From assembly GCF_000016605.1 (NCBI RefSeq), contig NC_009440.1, positions 62,001 through 126,000 on the forward strand: 64,000 nucleotides of DNA, in the 5' to 3' direction. This document shows, one piece after another, positions 39,155 to 46,870 of the stretch. Positions within the stretch are counted from its first letter, which is position 1, and every line of letters begins with the position of its first letter. The position numbers and the translations under genes were made by a program. The notes under the pieces were generated by a model. The model had not been told where the DNA came from, searched no databases, and saw only the letters and a list, made by a program, of their open reading frames with translations. This DNA is from Metallosphaera sedula DSM 5348 (lineage in GTDB: Archaea; Thermoproteota; Thermoprotei_A; Sulfolobales; Sulfolobaceae).

Positions 39155-39181
39155 TATACAATCGTATAAAAATTTACAATC
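39155..39181 (-). promoter_or_regulatory. Promoter with inverted repeat before the RHH gene
   Basis: TATACAATCGTATA is a 5-bp inverted repeat overlapping the TATA box of the minus-strand gene starting at 39142. The heptamer TACAATC recurs at 39175-39181, 18 bases from its first copy at 39157. This is the expected layout of an operator bound by a ribbon-helix-helix protein. Confidence 0.5.
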
Positions 39182-39266
39182 TTAATCAGTGGCTGCCCGC
39201 TCCTTTCATCGTTCAAGGAAAAATTTTCATCATAAAACTTGTAATCTGTAGGTAATTAATCACTTT

Positions 39267-40160
39267 ATGATTTTCGCAGGCGTCGATCCTGGGACTTCCA
39301 CGTATGCTGTGGCCATGGTAAATGAGTTAGGCAAGGTGATAAGTTACGCCGAGTTTCCAACTGACCAGGTTGAAAAGGACATAATGTCCATCTTGGCCTA
39401 CATTCTTAGGTATAGGCCCTCACTTATCGCTTTACCCTCTGGTCATGGTCTTCCCTTCGTTCGAGCAAGGGATTTGGACGAGGATAGTATTTTCCTCATG
39501 ACCCTATCTGCATCAGGCAAGGGTCCTCTTCACTCGTTTTTGAGAGCATCCAGGCATTTACCAGGGGTAACTATTCCCTCTGTTATAGAGCTATCCAGTG
39601 TTCCAAGGCACAGAAAGGTTAACATGATTGATTTGGGAACAGCAGATAAGCTGGCCTCTGCGTTTTTCTACAGGACCATGTTCAGGGATTTCGTGCTGGT
39701 GGAGGCGGGATCCAGGTTCCTCTCAGCGTTAGTGGTACTAGACGGGGTGATAGTTGACGGGCTGGGGAGCTCAATCCTGCCCGGTTCAGCTGGCTTCATG
39801 GACGGTGAGCTCGCCTATCTAATGTCGCAGAGAAGACCCTTGACGAAGAGCCAGATTTACTCAACAGGGACGTTCGAGAGAGCCGTCGAAGTGGCCAGAA
39901 TGTTTGCAGATTACTATTCTAAGCACTATCACATTCCAGTGATAGTATCAGGTAAGAGAAAGGATGCAGTTCCATTCGGTCTAAAGTTTGATTTCAGGTT
40001 CAAGGAATCCGCAGTGGGATCAGCCTATATAGCCTCGGCGGTCTCAGGATACAGGTTCAGGGAACATATTGACATGCTTAATAGTGCCGGCACACCCATT
40101 GATTACGTGGAACTGGAGGGATGGGAAGAGAGCATTTCCTGGATAAGGATGCGATCATAG
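39267..40160 (+). CDS. DUF1464 protein, predicted ASKHA-fold (butyrate-kinase-like) enzyme
   Basis: 297 residues. The phosphate-binding loop GVDPGTSTYAVAMVN (4-18), the second loop MIDLGTADKLASAFFYR, and GSRFLSALVVLDG in the middle are marks of the actin/sugar-kinase fold in its DUF1464 branch. Substrate unknown. It heads four genes overlapping by about 40-60 bases each (then nucleotidyltransferase, CitG-like, phosphoesterase), so it probably works with them. Confidence 0.75.
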   Translation: MIFAGVDPGTSTYAVAMVNELGKVISYAEFPTDQVEKDIMSILAYILRYRPSLIALPSGHGLPFVRARDLDEDSIFLMTLSASGKGPLHSFLRASRHLPGVTIPSVIELSSVPRHRKVNMIDLGTADKLASAFFYRTMFRDFVLVEAGSRFLSALVVLDGVIVDGLGSSILPGSAGFMDGELAYLMSQRRPLTKSQIYSTGTFERAVEVARMFADYYSKHYHIPVIVSGKRKDAVPFGLKFDFRFKESAVGSAYIASAVSGYRFREHIDMLNSAGTPIDYVELEGWEESISWIRMRS

Positions 40161-41011
40161 ATAGGCAGGGAAATATAGGATTCGTGTTTACAAATCAGAA
40201 TCCACCGGGCTACGTGTTCGGCTACACTAAATACATTTACACTGGAAGGGGACTTTGGAGAGGATATGAGAGGGTTCTAAAGTATTATGGGGTTCACAAC
40301 CTTATTGATTCCCCGCAGAAATTTTCAGTGGAGCCCTGTTATGGTGTGGAATTTCCAGTTATTTCACTCTCTCAGGTAAGGAAGCGCCTGTACCCAGAGG
40401 AAGGATTTAGGAAGATACTGTCAAATGAAAGGAAGGTAGACCTAGCCCCTCTCTTCTCCCTCCTAGATAAAATACCCAATATCCGCCTAGGTATTACCGG
40501 TTCATATCTAGTTGGGATTGAACATGCAAATTCCGACGTTGATATGGTGATTTACGGATGTAAGGATGCATATGACTTCCTGAGTACGTTTCAAGGAGGT
40601 AGCCCTGACAAGGAATGGGTTGCAGAGACTGTGAGAAACTATTCCCTTGAGATAGAGGAAGTGAAATCCCTGTATGACGTCAGAACGAGGGGGATTTACA
40701 GGGGCATGAAATACTCCTTCCTCTTCGTTGACGATAAACCCCATCCTTACTGCAGAGATGTATGTTTCCCTGTTAGGGAGGTTACAATTCAAGGTGAAAT
40801 TCAAGGGGATTGCAGGTCCCTTTTCTACCCCGCAGTGGCAGAACTATATTCCCGCGATTATTATGAAATAGTATCATGGGAAGGAATATATTCCATGGCC
40901 CTATTTAAGGGAGGGCTAGCTAGGGTAAGAGGGCTCGAAATGAACTGTTCAGGGAGGAGAGTGATACTTGTTGGCGACAGAAGGGTTAAGGGATCTATTA
41001 GAATTTTGTGA
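40121..41011 (+). CDS. Nucleotidyltransferase (DNA polymerase beta-like fold)
   Basis: 296 residues from ATG 40121, overlapping the DUF1464 gene by 40 bases. The motif GITGSYLVGIEHANSDVDMV at about 128-147 is the G-S-x(n)-D-x-D core of the polymerase-beta nucleotidyltransferases. The N-terminal 120 residues and C-terminal 110 are of unknown type. Possible activities include transfer of a nucleotide to a small molecule, protein or tRNA; none can be chosen from sequence. Overlaps the next gene by 44 bases. Confidence 0.75.
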   Translation: MGREHFLDKDAIIDRQGNIGFVFTNQNPPGYVFGYTKYIYTGRGLWRGYERVLKYYGVHNLIDSPQKFSVEPCYGVEFPVISLSQVRKRLYPEEGFRKILSNERKVDLAPLFSLLDKIPNIRLGITGSYLVGIEHANSDVDMVIYGCKDAYDFLSTFQGGSPDKEWVAETVRNYSLEIEEVKSLYDVRTRGIYRGMKYSFLFVDDKPHPYCRDVCFPVREVTIQGEIQGDCRSLFYPAVAELYSRDYYEIVSWEGIYSMALFKGGLARVRGLEMNCSGRRVILVGDRRVKGSIRIL

Positions 41012-41855
41012 GAAGGTAGGTAGAGCACTGACTCTGTCATCGTTCGTAGAGGCGAGTATTCCAAAACCAGGTAATGCGGGACCTATGCAGGACATTCCTT
41101 CAGTGAAGTATAGGAGCCTTCTGGAATCTGCAATGAAATTGGAGGCATCATATCGTGATGCATGTCTGAGAGGTTATCGAAGGAAACTTCCCTTGATGGA
41201 TCTGTTATATAGGGTATCAAGCAAGGATTTCGTCCTGCTGGGAACTGGAATATTATTATTGCCTCTGGCATATTCCGCTCCGTCCCTAAGTCTTGAGGGA
41301 GTAATTGCAGGAGCGTCTCAGGTAGTTCGTTCCATGGGATACGAGGATTGGAAGTGGTTTAGTCAAACGTTATCCATTATCCAACCTAGTTATTTGGGAA
41401 AGGTAGAAACCATGGACTATAGATCTGGGGATCTAGAATTTTGGAGAGTTTTGCAATGGTCTGCCATGTTTGATACGGTCTCCAGGGAACTGGTGGAGGG
41501 ATATAGAAGGTCCCTCAAGGTCTTCCAGATGCTAAGGAGAAGGACTTGTGGCTCTTTCGTTCGAACAATACAACACGCTTTCATAAGGTTACTATCTGAT
41601 GAGCCTGATGGATTGATTTTAAGAAAGTGGGGGAACAAAGCTGCCCTTAATGTCTCCTTGATGGCATCGAGAATACCAGATTGTCCGTCTGACGAGGAGC
41701 TAGCGAATTTCAATGAATTCTTAACTTCCCATGGGTTCAATCCAGGATCCACAGCTGATTTAATAGCCTCAGGGATTGCTCTATATGAACTGAATGAGCT
41801 CTTTAATAATGGTGTCAGGCCTTTCCTGCAGAGAGGATGTGATAGAGTCACTTAA
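40968..41855 (+). CDS. CitG/MdcB-like triphosphoribosyl-dephospho-CoA synthase family protein
   Basis: 295 residues from TTG 40968. The segment SFVEASIPKPGNAGPMQD (about 26-43) is the family signature, in which bacterial CitG reads ...TPKPGLVD..N...H.D. CitG joins ATP and dephospho-CoA to make the prosthetic group of citrate lyase. No citrate or malonate lyase gene is nearby, so the archaeal protein probably makes a different product. It sits in an overlapping cassette with a nucleotidyltransferase and a predicted kinase. Confidence 0.75.
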   Translation: MLATEGLRDLLEFCEKVGRALTLSSFVEASIPKPGNAGPMQDIPSVKYRSLLESAMKLEASYRDACLRGYRRKLPLMDLLYRVSSKDFVLLGTGILLLPLAYSAPSLSLEGVIAGASQVVRSMGYEDWKWFSQTLSIIQPSYLGKVETMDYRSGDLEFWRVLQWSAMFDTVSRELVEGYRRSLKVFQMLRRRTCGSFVRTIQHAFIRLLSDEPDGLILRKWGNKAALNVSLMASRIPDCPSDEELANFNEFLTSHGFNPGSTADLIASGIALYELNELFNNGVRPFLQRGCDRVT

Positions 41856-42273
41856 TAGACTGGGCACTAGGGTGATAGGCCTAGGGGATATTGAGTGTCC
41901 TCAGAGGATAAGGAACTTTAAGGGAATTCTAGGGGAAATGGATAGTATAACAGCAATGAAGTACATGGAGAGGAATAACCTCATGATCAGTAGGGAGGAC
42001 GACTTATCGGTCGATTTCTCAACTCCCTATGTAATAGTTCACGAACCTCCCTTTGGAGTAGGTACTGGTTACATTAATGGAGTGAGCGTGGGCTCCCTCA
42101 GTTTAAGGGCAAAGATCCTAACTTACAGGCCTAGTGTGGTTTTTCATGGCCATTCGGAGGTACAGAAGGAGGTCGACTTTCAGGGTACTAGGGTAGTATC
42201 AATCGGTTTAGGTTCGTTGAGACAGTTCGTGGAATATTTTGGAAACGGACGTTATAAATTTATTACACTTTAA
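41809..42273 (+). CDS. Calcineurin-like phosphoesterase-related small protein
   Basis: About 154 residues; ATG 41809 or GTG 41812 are plausible, and the frame is open to 41794. The pattern MVSGL, GLGDIECP (Asp), YVIVHEPPFG (His) and FHGHSEVQ (Gly-His) resembles a reduced metallophosphoesterase of the YfcE/MJ0936 kind. It is the last gene of the four-gene overlapping cassette and could remove a phosphate from an intermediate. Metal-binding completeness cannot be judged. Confidence 0.6.
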   Translation: MVSGLSCREDVIESLNRLGTRVIGLGDIECPQRIRNFKGILGEMDSITAMKYMERNNLMISREDDLSVDFSTPYVIVHEPPFGVGTGYINGVSVGSLSLRAKILTYRPSVVFHGHSEVQKEVDFQGTRVVSIGLGSLRQFVEYFGNGRYKFITL

Positions 42274-42309
42274 TAAACATGAGCTCAATCAAATATCTTT
42301 TTATCAGGT

Positions 42310-43032
42310 ATGGATTTAGACAATCACTTTCTCCTTTACGAGTCCTTATTAGCTAAAATGGTAGTATTATGTATGGTCTCCAGTCTTCTAGATCAGAGAG
42401 TTAGAAATCCGTTTGAATTTTATGCAGCATATTATCCACCAATAAATGCGGGTAGGAAGGCCTACACCATTGAGGAGCTTATGGACAGTATACGAAAAGT
42501 GGATGGATATTCGATTTTTTATCACGTATTCCATCCCATTTTTTCAAGCCATGTGGTACCCTACGACTTACATAACGACTTTGCGTTCTGGATTAGGGAC
42601 GAGCTTCATGACGAGTCTCTGGCCTACAAGGTTTCAGATGTAGAAGGAACAGAGCCTAGAACTGTTGAGCAGGTAAGAGATGAAATCCTCAAGATCCTAG
42701 AGTCCTCTCAAAATAGGACTAGAGCCAATAAGCCGTTTCATTTTATTTCTTGTAGACCAGTGATATATGACACAGGAAAGAGGGCGTGGAGCATTGGCGA
42801 ATTCATTGATGTGGTGTCAAGTATAACTATGCGATCCGTGGTGTATCACTTTGTCTTCAGGCGAGTTATGGGATACTCGAGCAGGAATGACTTCTCTACC
42901 TGGCTGGAACAGGAGTTCCAGGCCTCAGCGATAGCTGACAGGCTTTCGAAAATAGATCCACAAACATATGTTAATGAGGAGGTTCTCAGAGAGGACATAC
43001 TTTCTTTGATAGAGAGGGTGATTTACTCATGA
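42310..43032 (+). CDS. DUF5752-like protein with internal duplication
   Basis: 240 residues. Two halves repeat the same pattern: PFEFYAAYYPPINAGRKAYT ... HVFHPIFSSHVVPYDLHNDF ... REILKILE-like end, and PFHFISCRPVIYDTGKRAWS ... HFVFRRVMGYSSRNDFSTWL ... DILSLIE. Each repeat pairs a beta strand region with helices. It overlaps the trehalose synthase gene by 4 bases. The family is commonly found beside TreT-type synthases, so a regulatory or partner role in trehalose synthesis is inferred. Confidence 0.65.
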   Translation: MDLDNHFLLYESLLAKMVVLCMVSSLLDQRVRNPFEFYAAYYPPINAGRKAYTIEELMDSIRKVDGYSIFYHVFHPIFSSHVVPYDLHNDFAFWIRDELHDESLAYKVSDVEGTEPRTVEQVRDEILKILESSQNRTRANKPFHFISCRPVIYDTGKRAWSIGEFIDVVSSITMRSVVYHFVFRRVMGYSSRNDFSTWLEQEFQASAIADRLSKIDPQTYVNEEVLREDILSLIERVIYS

Positions 43033-44222
43033 TAGAAAAATACGCTGAAATAATAGGAGAAAACGAGCTAGATGCAATCTACAGAATAGCTGAGAAGTTG
43101 AAGGGATTGTCAGTTCTTCATGTTAATTCAACACCTAAGGGCGGTGGAGTAGCTGAAATCTTGAGCAAACTTGTCCCTATGATGAACGAACTGGGGATAA
43201 ACACTCAATGGAAGGTCATAAGGGGGGACAATGAGTTCTTTAACGTAACAAAGTCATTTCATAACTCCCTACAGAACGGTTCGGGAAATGTAAATGATGA
43301 GACTTTCGCAGTTTACGAGAAATGGCAAGATATTAATGCATCGGAAATTCCGCTGGACTACGATGTGGTCTTCATACACGATCCTCAGCCTGCAGGATTA
43401 ATCAAGGTAAGAAAGAAGGGAAAGTGGATATGGAGATGTCATATTGATATTTCCAATCCATATCCAAAGGTTTGGGAATTCCTTCGTAAGTATGTTCAGC
43501 AGTATGACGCCATGATAATATCGTCATCGGTATTTGGAAGAGAGGACCTTACCATCCCACAGTACGTGATTCCGCCGTCGATAGATCCCCTAAGCGTTAA
43601 GAACAGAGAGATATCACGATTTACTGTCGAGAGGATCCTAAGGAAGTTTGAGGTTGATCCTGATAGGCCACTGGTGACTCAGATTAGCAGATTTGACCGG
43701 GCAAAGGATCCAATAGGAGTAATATCTGCCTTTAAGGGGCTAAAGAAGCACATAGATGCTCAATTGGTCTACTTGGGAAGCCCCGCATCTGACGACCCCG
43801 AAGGGGATCAGGTATATCAGGAGACGGTAAAGGCAGCTGAAGGAGTGAAAGATGTTCATCTCTTAATGCTACCCCCCGACAGTGATCTGGAGGTTAATGC
43901 GTTCCAAAGGGGAGCAGACGTCGTAATGCAGAAATCGATTAAGGAAGGCTTCGGTTTAACCGTAAGCGAGGCCATGTGGAAAAGGAGAGCAGTAATTGGT
44001 GGTAATACGGGAGGAATTCCCTTACAGATAATCCATGGTTATACGGGATTCCTAGTGAATACGCCCGAGGAGGCCACACATTATCTCATTTACTTACTGC
44101 GAAATAGACAAATAAGGGAGAAGATAGGTCAGGACGCTAGGGAGCATGTTAGAAATAACTTCCTGATGACTAGGGAACTTCGGGATTACCTAATGGTAAT
44201 GTTATTGTCAATTCAAGGCTGA
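43029..44222 (+). CDS. treT: Trehalose glycosyltransferring synthase (TreT), GT4 family
   Basis: 397 residues. GT-B fold with the N-terminal block VLHVNSTPKGGGVAEILSKL and the C-terminal donor-site region VNAFQRGADVVMQKSIKEGFG, then SEAMWKRRAVIGGNTGGIP, containing the E(x7)E-type motif. TreT joins NDP-glucose and glucose to trehalose, a compatible solute and thermoprotectant. It is coupled to the DUF5752-like gene. It ends 80 bases before the left attachment site of the mobile element. Confidence 0.9.
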   Translation: MIEKYAEIIGENELDAIYRIAEKLKGLSVLHVNSTPKGGGVAEILSKLVPMMNELGINTQWKVIRGDNEFFNVTKSFHNSLQNGSGNVNDETFAVYEKWQDINASEIPLDYDVVFIHDPQPAGLIKVRKKGKWIWRCHIDISNPYPKVWEFLRKYVQQYDAMIISSSVFGREDLTIPQYVIPPSIDPLSVKNREISRFTVERILRKFEVDPDRPLVTQISRFDRAKDPIGVISAFKGLKKHIDAQLVYLGSPASDDPEGDQVYQETVKAAEGVKDVHLLMLPPDSDLEVNAFQRGADVVMQKSIKEGFGLTVSEAMWKRRAVIGGNTGGIPLQIIHGYTGFLVNTPEEATHYLIYLLRNRQIREKIGQDAREHVRNNFLMTRELRDYLMVMLLSIQG

Positions 44223-44302
44223 GAGCTTACGCCTGATCTGATTGGCTCCAATCTTTTTCGTAATATCAAAACGGCGGATCACAATTCTGAGCCTAATAGG
44301 GC

Positions 44303-44346
<44 letters not shown>

Positions 44347-44710
44347 TACTCATTTTTCTTTCAAGGAACGTTAAGAACTGTAATATGAGACTATGGCAAA
44401 GAAATGGTTTCATGAAACATGAATAGATAATGTTTAACGTCGTTTAACCAATCTCCTTACCAGCCTGGGTTTTATTGGGGAGTAAACTCTGGAGGGGCCG
44501 AGGGCCAAGCGCTGCTCCAGGATGTAGGCCTTCCCAAAGAGGGGATGGTCCAGGTCTAGGTCGCCCGTGGGCCGTGGGACTCCAGCTGCCGAGGTCCTAG
44601 GCCTTTACCGGGTCCGCTGCCGAGGAGGCCGAGGAAGTCCTCTTTACCGGGGAGTAAAACATGCGCTGCCCGGCCTCCAGGAAGGCCTAGGAGGTCCTAG
44701 CTGGGCTTAA
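44347..44710. other. Gene-free left end of the element with GC-rich repeats
   Basis: No convincing gene. From about 44490 the sequence turns GC-rich, unlike the AT-rich rest. It has direct repeats starting GCTGCCGAGG (44586-44595 and 44617-44626) and each ending TTTACCGGG, an 11-bp inverted repeat TCCTAGGCCTT / AAGGCCTAGGA (44595-44605 and 44682-44692), and two copies of GGGGAGTAAA (44477 and 44650). It could be a structured RNA, replication-related region or remnant of another insertion. Confidence 0.55.
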
Positions 44711-44953
44711 TCATTCTAGTTTAAGCTCTTCTTTGTATTTCGATTTCAGAGAGTACTTTCTGAAGGTCTTCCCTCCAAAGTGACCCCACCCGCGATATAC
44801 TAGTCCTTCTTTCGCAAGCCGTGTTAAGTGAACTAAAAGAACATTCCTTTTTATCCTTGTATATTTCTCCAATTCTTCCAAAGAGCAAGAACCTTTTTCA
44901 GCGAGAACTAGGAGAATTTTTTCCTTAGCTGTAAGATGACCTTTGTAAGTCAT
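44711..44953 (-). CDS. Small winged-helix DNA-binding protein
   Basis: 80 residues. Helix-turn-helix pattern KEKILLVLAEKGSCSLEELE, then KRNVLLVHLTRLAKEGLVY, followed by a beta wing (GWGHFGGKTFRKYSL). This resembles ArsR/MarR-like archaeal plasmid regulators. GAGG lies 8 bases before the ATG and TTTAAAAAG (44979-44987, minus strand) is a likely TATA box. The repeats just upstream (GCAGGATTAAGAAATC) may be its operators. Confidence 0.7.
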   Translation of the reverse strand: MTYKGHLTAKEKILLVLAEKGSCSLEELEKYTRIKRNVLLVHLTRLAKEGLVYRGWGHFGGKTFRKYSLKSKYKEELKLE

Positions 44954-45345
44954 ATTTCCTCACTCTATATCATCGTATCTTTTTAAACCCCTCAAGCAGG
45001 ATTAAGAAATCCTTAATGCTCATAGGACGTCTCAGAAATTGAGCTAGTGCTAGAGGGGGAGCAGGATTAAGAAATCTTTAATCTTGTTTCCATAAATGCG
45101 GGAGCAAGCTCTTTCTACGAAAAAATCGGGGATCCGGGCAGGATTAAAGTTATTAGTTATAAAGTACAAAGAAGTATAAGGCGGGGTCAGCTCGTAACAG
45201 GCTCATCATGCGTCAGTCCACCGTCGCTCATCACCATTTGACCCCGCCATGTACCATATTGTACTTTCAGATATTTAAATTTTGTGGTACATTATGGTAC
45301 AATAAAGTTTTTATATTAAAGTACAATAAAGTATATTAAGGTAAA
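44954..45345. promoter_or_regulatory. Repeat-rich regulatory or origin-like region
   Basis: No gene. It holds three copies of GCAGGATTAA (44996, 45061, 45138), two of them extended to GCAGGATTAAGAAATC and able to form ATTAAG/CTTAAT-type hairpins; a 10-bp inverted repeat GGCGGGGTCA / TGACCCCGCC (45180-45189 and 45239-45248) with a 49-base loop; and six GTAC tetramers between 45164 and 45324, including two copies of GTACAATAAAGT (45297 and 45321). Divergent promoters for genes at 44953 and 45346 lie at its edges. Iterons plus a large hairpin are what one expects at a plasmid origin, but this is inference. Confidence 0.6.
45180..45248. repeat. 10-bp GC-rich inverted repeat enclosing a 49-base loop
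   Basis: GGCGGGGTCA at 45180-45189 is the exact reverse complement of TGACCCCGCC at 45239-45248. The loop itself has a near-repeat (GCTCATCATGCGTC and CGCTCATCACC). In an AT-rich surrounding this stem stands out and may be a structured RNA or origin hairpin. Confidence 0.6.
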
Positions 45346-45573
45346 ATGCCTAGACCCGGTTATAAGTCGGTTTACTTCCCTGATGACGAGTTATGGAAGA
45401 AGATAGTAGATGAAGCTGAGAAGAGGAAAGTAAGCGTTTATGAAGTGTTAAAAGACGCTTTTGAGTGCTACATGAAGGAAAAGGAAGGAAATAAAATGAG
45501 TCTAGAAGAAGTGGTTAAAGAACTTCAACAGTTAAAGAAAAGAGTTGAGGAGTTAGAAAAGAAAGTTAAATAG
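45346..45573 (+). CDS. Ribbon-helix-helix regulator with coiled-coil tail
   Basis: 75 residues. The beta-helix-helix core SVYFPDDELWKKIVDEAEKR and VSVYEVLKDAFECYM is that of CopG/MetJ-like proteins; residues 50-75 form a heptad coiled coil (LEEVVKELQQLKKRVEELEK). GTTTTTATATT (45307-45317) is a likely promoter, overlapped by GTACAATAAAGT repeats that may be its operators. Such proteins control copy number in crenarchaeal plasmids. Confidence 0.75.
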   Translation: MPRPGYKSVYFPDDELWKKIVDEAEKRKVSVYEVLKDAFECYMKEKEGNKMSLEEVVKELQQLKKRVEELEKKVK

Positions 45574-45632
45574 AATTTTTCAGTAAACTGGGGAGTTTGA
45601 TGTAGAGAGCTTTTTAAATAAATTAATTAAAT

Positions 45633-45899
45633 ATGAACAAGAAAAATCTTCTTATATCATTCATTATTTTGAGTGTTGTCATAACTATAGCTGTAATATT
45701 AACGCATTCTTTCGTTGTAAGAGTTTGTTTAGATCTAGGAATGTTTGATTCAATTCAAAGACATATAGTAATATATATTTATCAGTGCATTACGTATGTA
45801 TGTTGTATTATCTCACTTCTTACTTGTATTTATTGTACATTATCAGCTAATATTGAGGAATTCTATAAAATAAAAGAAGAGGGAATTTTTATAAAGTAA
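45633..45899 (+). CDS. Small membrane protein of unknown function
   Basis: 88 residues with two hydrophobic helices (about 6-27 and 45-70) and a short charged tail. Five cysteines lie in or near the second helix. The family is not recognised. CTTTTTAAAT is 14-23 bases before the ATG, closer than normal for TATA, so an internal start is possible. It sits between two copies of the AAACTGGGGAGTTT motif (45588 and 45959). Confidence 0.5.
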   Translation: MNKKNLLISFIILSVVITIAVILTHSFVVRVCLDLGMFDSIQRHIVIYIYQCITYVCCIISLLTCIYCTLSANIEEFYKIKEEGIFIK

Positions 45900-46093
45900 A
45901 CTTTATTTTTAAAATTTTTCTAGCATAAAGAGAAGGAATATAAAGTTTTTCTCAATAAACTGGGGAGTTTACTGAATTTTTATCACGCAAAAAAACGACG
46001 ACTAGTGCTTATCCTACTATCAATACAATTTTTCAAAATTCAATGAGAAGAAACCAGCATATCCTTTTTAATGCTAGTAACAAACATATAATT

Positions 46094-46249
46094 ATGAGAA
46101 TTGTTGAGGATAAGGATGGAGAAAGGTTCTTAGTTATTGAGAACGATGAGGACTTCGAGAGGTTTAAGGAAGACTTACTGAGACTTGCAAGAGAGAAGGC
46201 TAAGGGTCATGCCCGTAAACCTTCTTATGAGACCCAATCTCCCAAATGA
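46094..46249 (+). CDS. Small protein paralogous to two minus-strand genes (antitoxin-like?)
   Basis: 51 residues from ATG 46094; the frame is open to 46043, but TTTTTA (46065-46070) is a TATA box correctly placed for a leaderless start at 46094. The sequence MRIVEDKDGERFLVIENDED resembles the 48-residue product at 46616-46762 (MRVVEFKGRKFAVLESPED). The 3' end overlaps the RelE-like gene tail to tail by 50 bases. Confidence 0.55.
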   Translation: MRIVEDKDGERFLVIENDEDFERFKEDLLRLAREKAKGHARKPSYETQSPK

Positions 46250-46511
46250 AAACTATACAGTTTTTTGGATCCACGCTGTAAAGTATCCTTATATCACCCG
46301 TAACTTCTATTGAGAACATGGGATTTCCGTATTTATCTCTTCCAAGCTTCTCTCTGGAATATTTTAGTGGGTCTTTTCTTAGTAAATCTAATTTTTCAAG
46401 TATTAACATTACTGTTTTATCAACGAAATTATCTACTGCATACTCCATAAACTCATGATAGTTCTTTGCTTTCCTCATTGAAAACCTCAATTCCCACTTT
46501 TCACAAACCAC
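46200..46511 (-). CDS. RelE/ParE-superfamily toxin-like protein
   Basis: 103 residues from GTG 46511. The C-terminal half fits the RelE fold: KLGRDKYGNPMFSIEVTGDI, RILYSVD and IGSHKKVYGHDP. RelE toxins cut mRNA on the ribosome. A 48-residue gene 105 bases upstream on the same strand is the natural candidate antitoxin. The active-site residues are not certain, so function is inferred. Confidence 0.65.
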   Translation of the reverse strand: MVCEKWELRFSMRKAKNYHEFMEYAVDNFVDKTVMLILEKLDLLRKDPLKYSREKLGRDKYGNPMFSIEVTGDIRILYSVDPKNCIVFIWEIGSHKKVYGHDP

Positions 46512-46615
46512 AATAAGATAAAAAGAAAAACATATTTAAAAATCTTTCTCTTTTCGTATATTATCTCATTAGGAATAATAACTAAATAAATAGTAAAATC
46601 GCTTATCCAAAAAGC

Positions 46616-46762
46616 TTAATCTCTTTCCCGCTTTCTCATCTCTTCTTCTAATACCTTCTCAAACTCTTCCTCATCGGCATTTAATAATCTGACAAAGTGA
46701 TCAATGTCCTCAGGGCTTTCCAAAACCGCAAACTTCCTACCCTTAAACTCTACTACTCTCAT
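46616..46762 (-). CDS. 48-residue small protein, candidate antitoxin
   Basis: Reads MRVVEFKGRKFAVLESPEDI and continues as an acidic/basic helix (EEEFEKVLEEEMRKRERD). It overlaps the preceding 38-residue gene by 20 bases and precedes the RelE-like gene by 105. Its likeness to the plus-strand product at 46094 points to a small paralogous family within this element. Confidence 0.5.
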   Translation of the reverse strand: MRVVEFKGRKFAVLESPEDIDHFVRLLNADEEEFEKVLEEEMRKRERD

Positions 46763-46859
46763 CTTCAGCCTCCCTCTTTAACTCCTCGAATAGATTTCTC
46801 AACTCCTCACTATTGTTAATTATTAAAACCTCATCGGTCTCGGGCTTAATAACCTTCAT
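46743..46859 (-). CDS. 38-residue small protein, related to neighbouring small proteins
   Basis: Reads MKVIKPETDEVLIINNSEEL and ends as a charged helix (RNLFEELKREAEDESS). The pattern of a short strand, a V-L-I strand and a D/E-rich helix resembles the two other small proteins nearby. It starts 12 bases after the helicase stop codon. So short a gene could be spurious, but overlap with the next gene and shared pattern support it. Confidence 0.42.
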   Translation of the reverse strand: MKVIKPETDEVLIINNSEELRNLFEELKREAEDESSRV

Positions 46860-46870
46860 AAAATATAATT

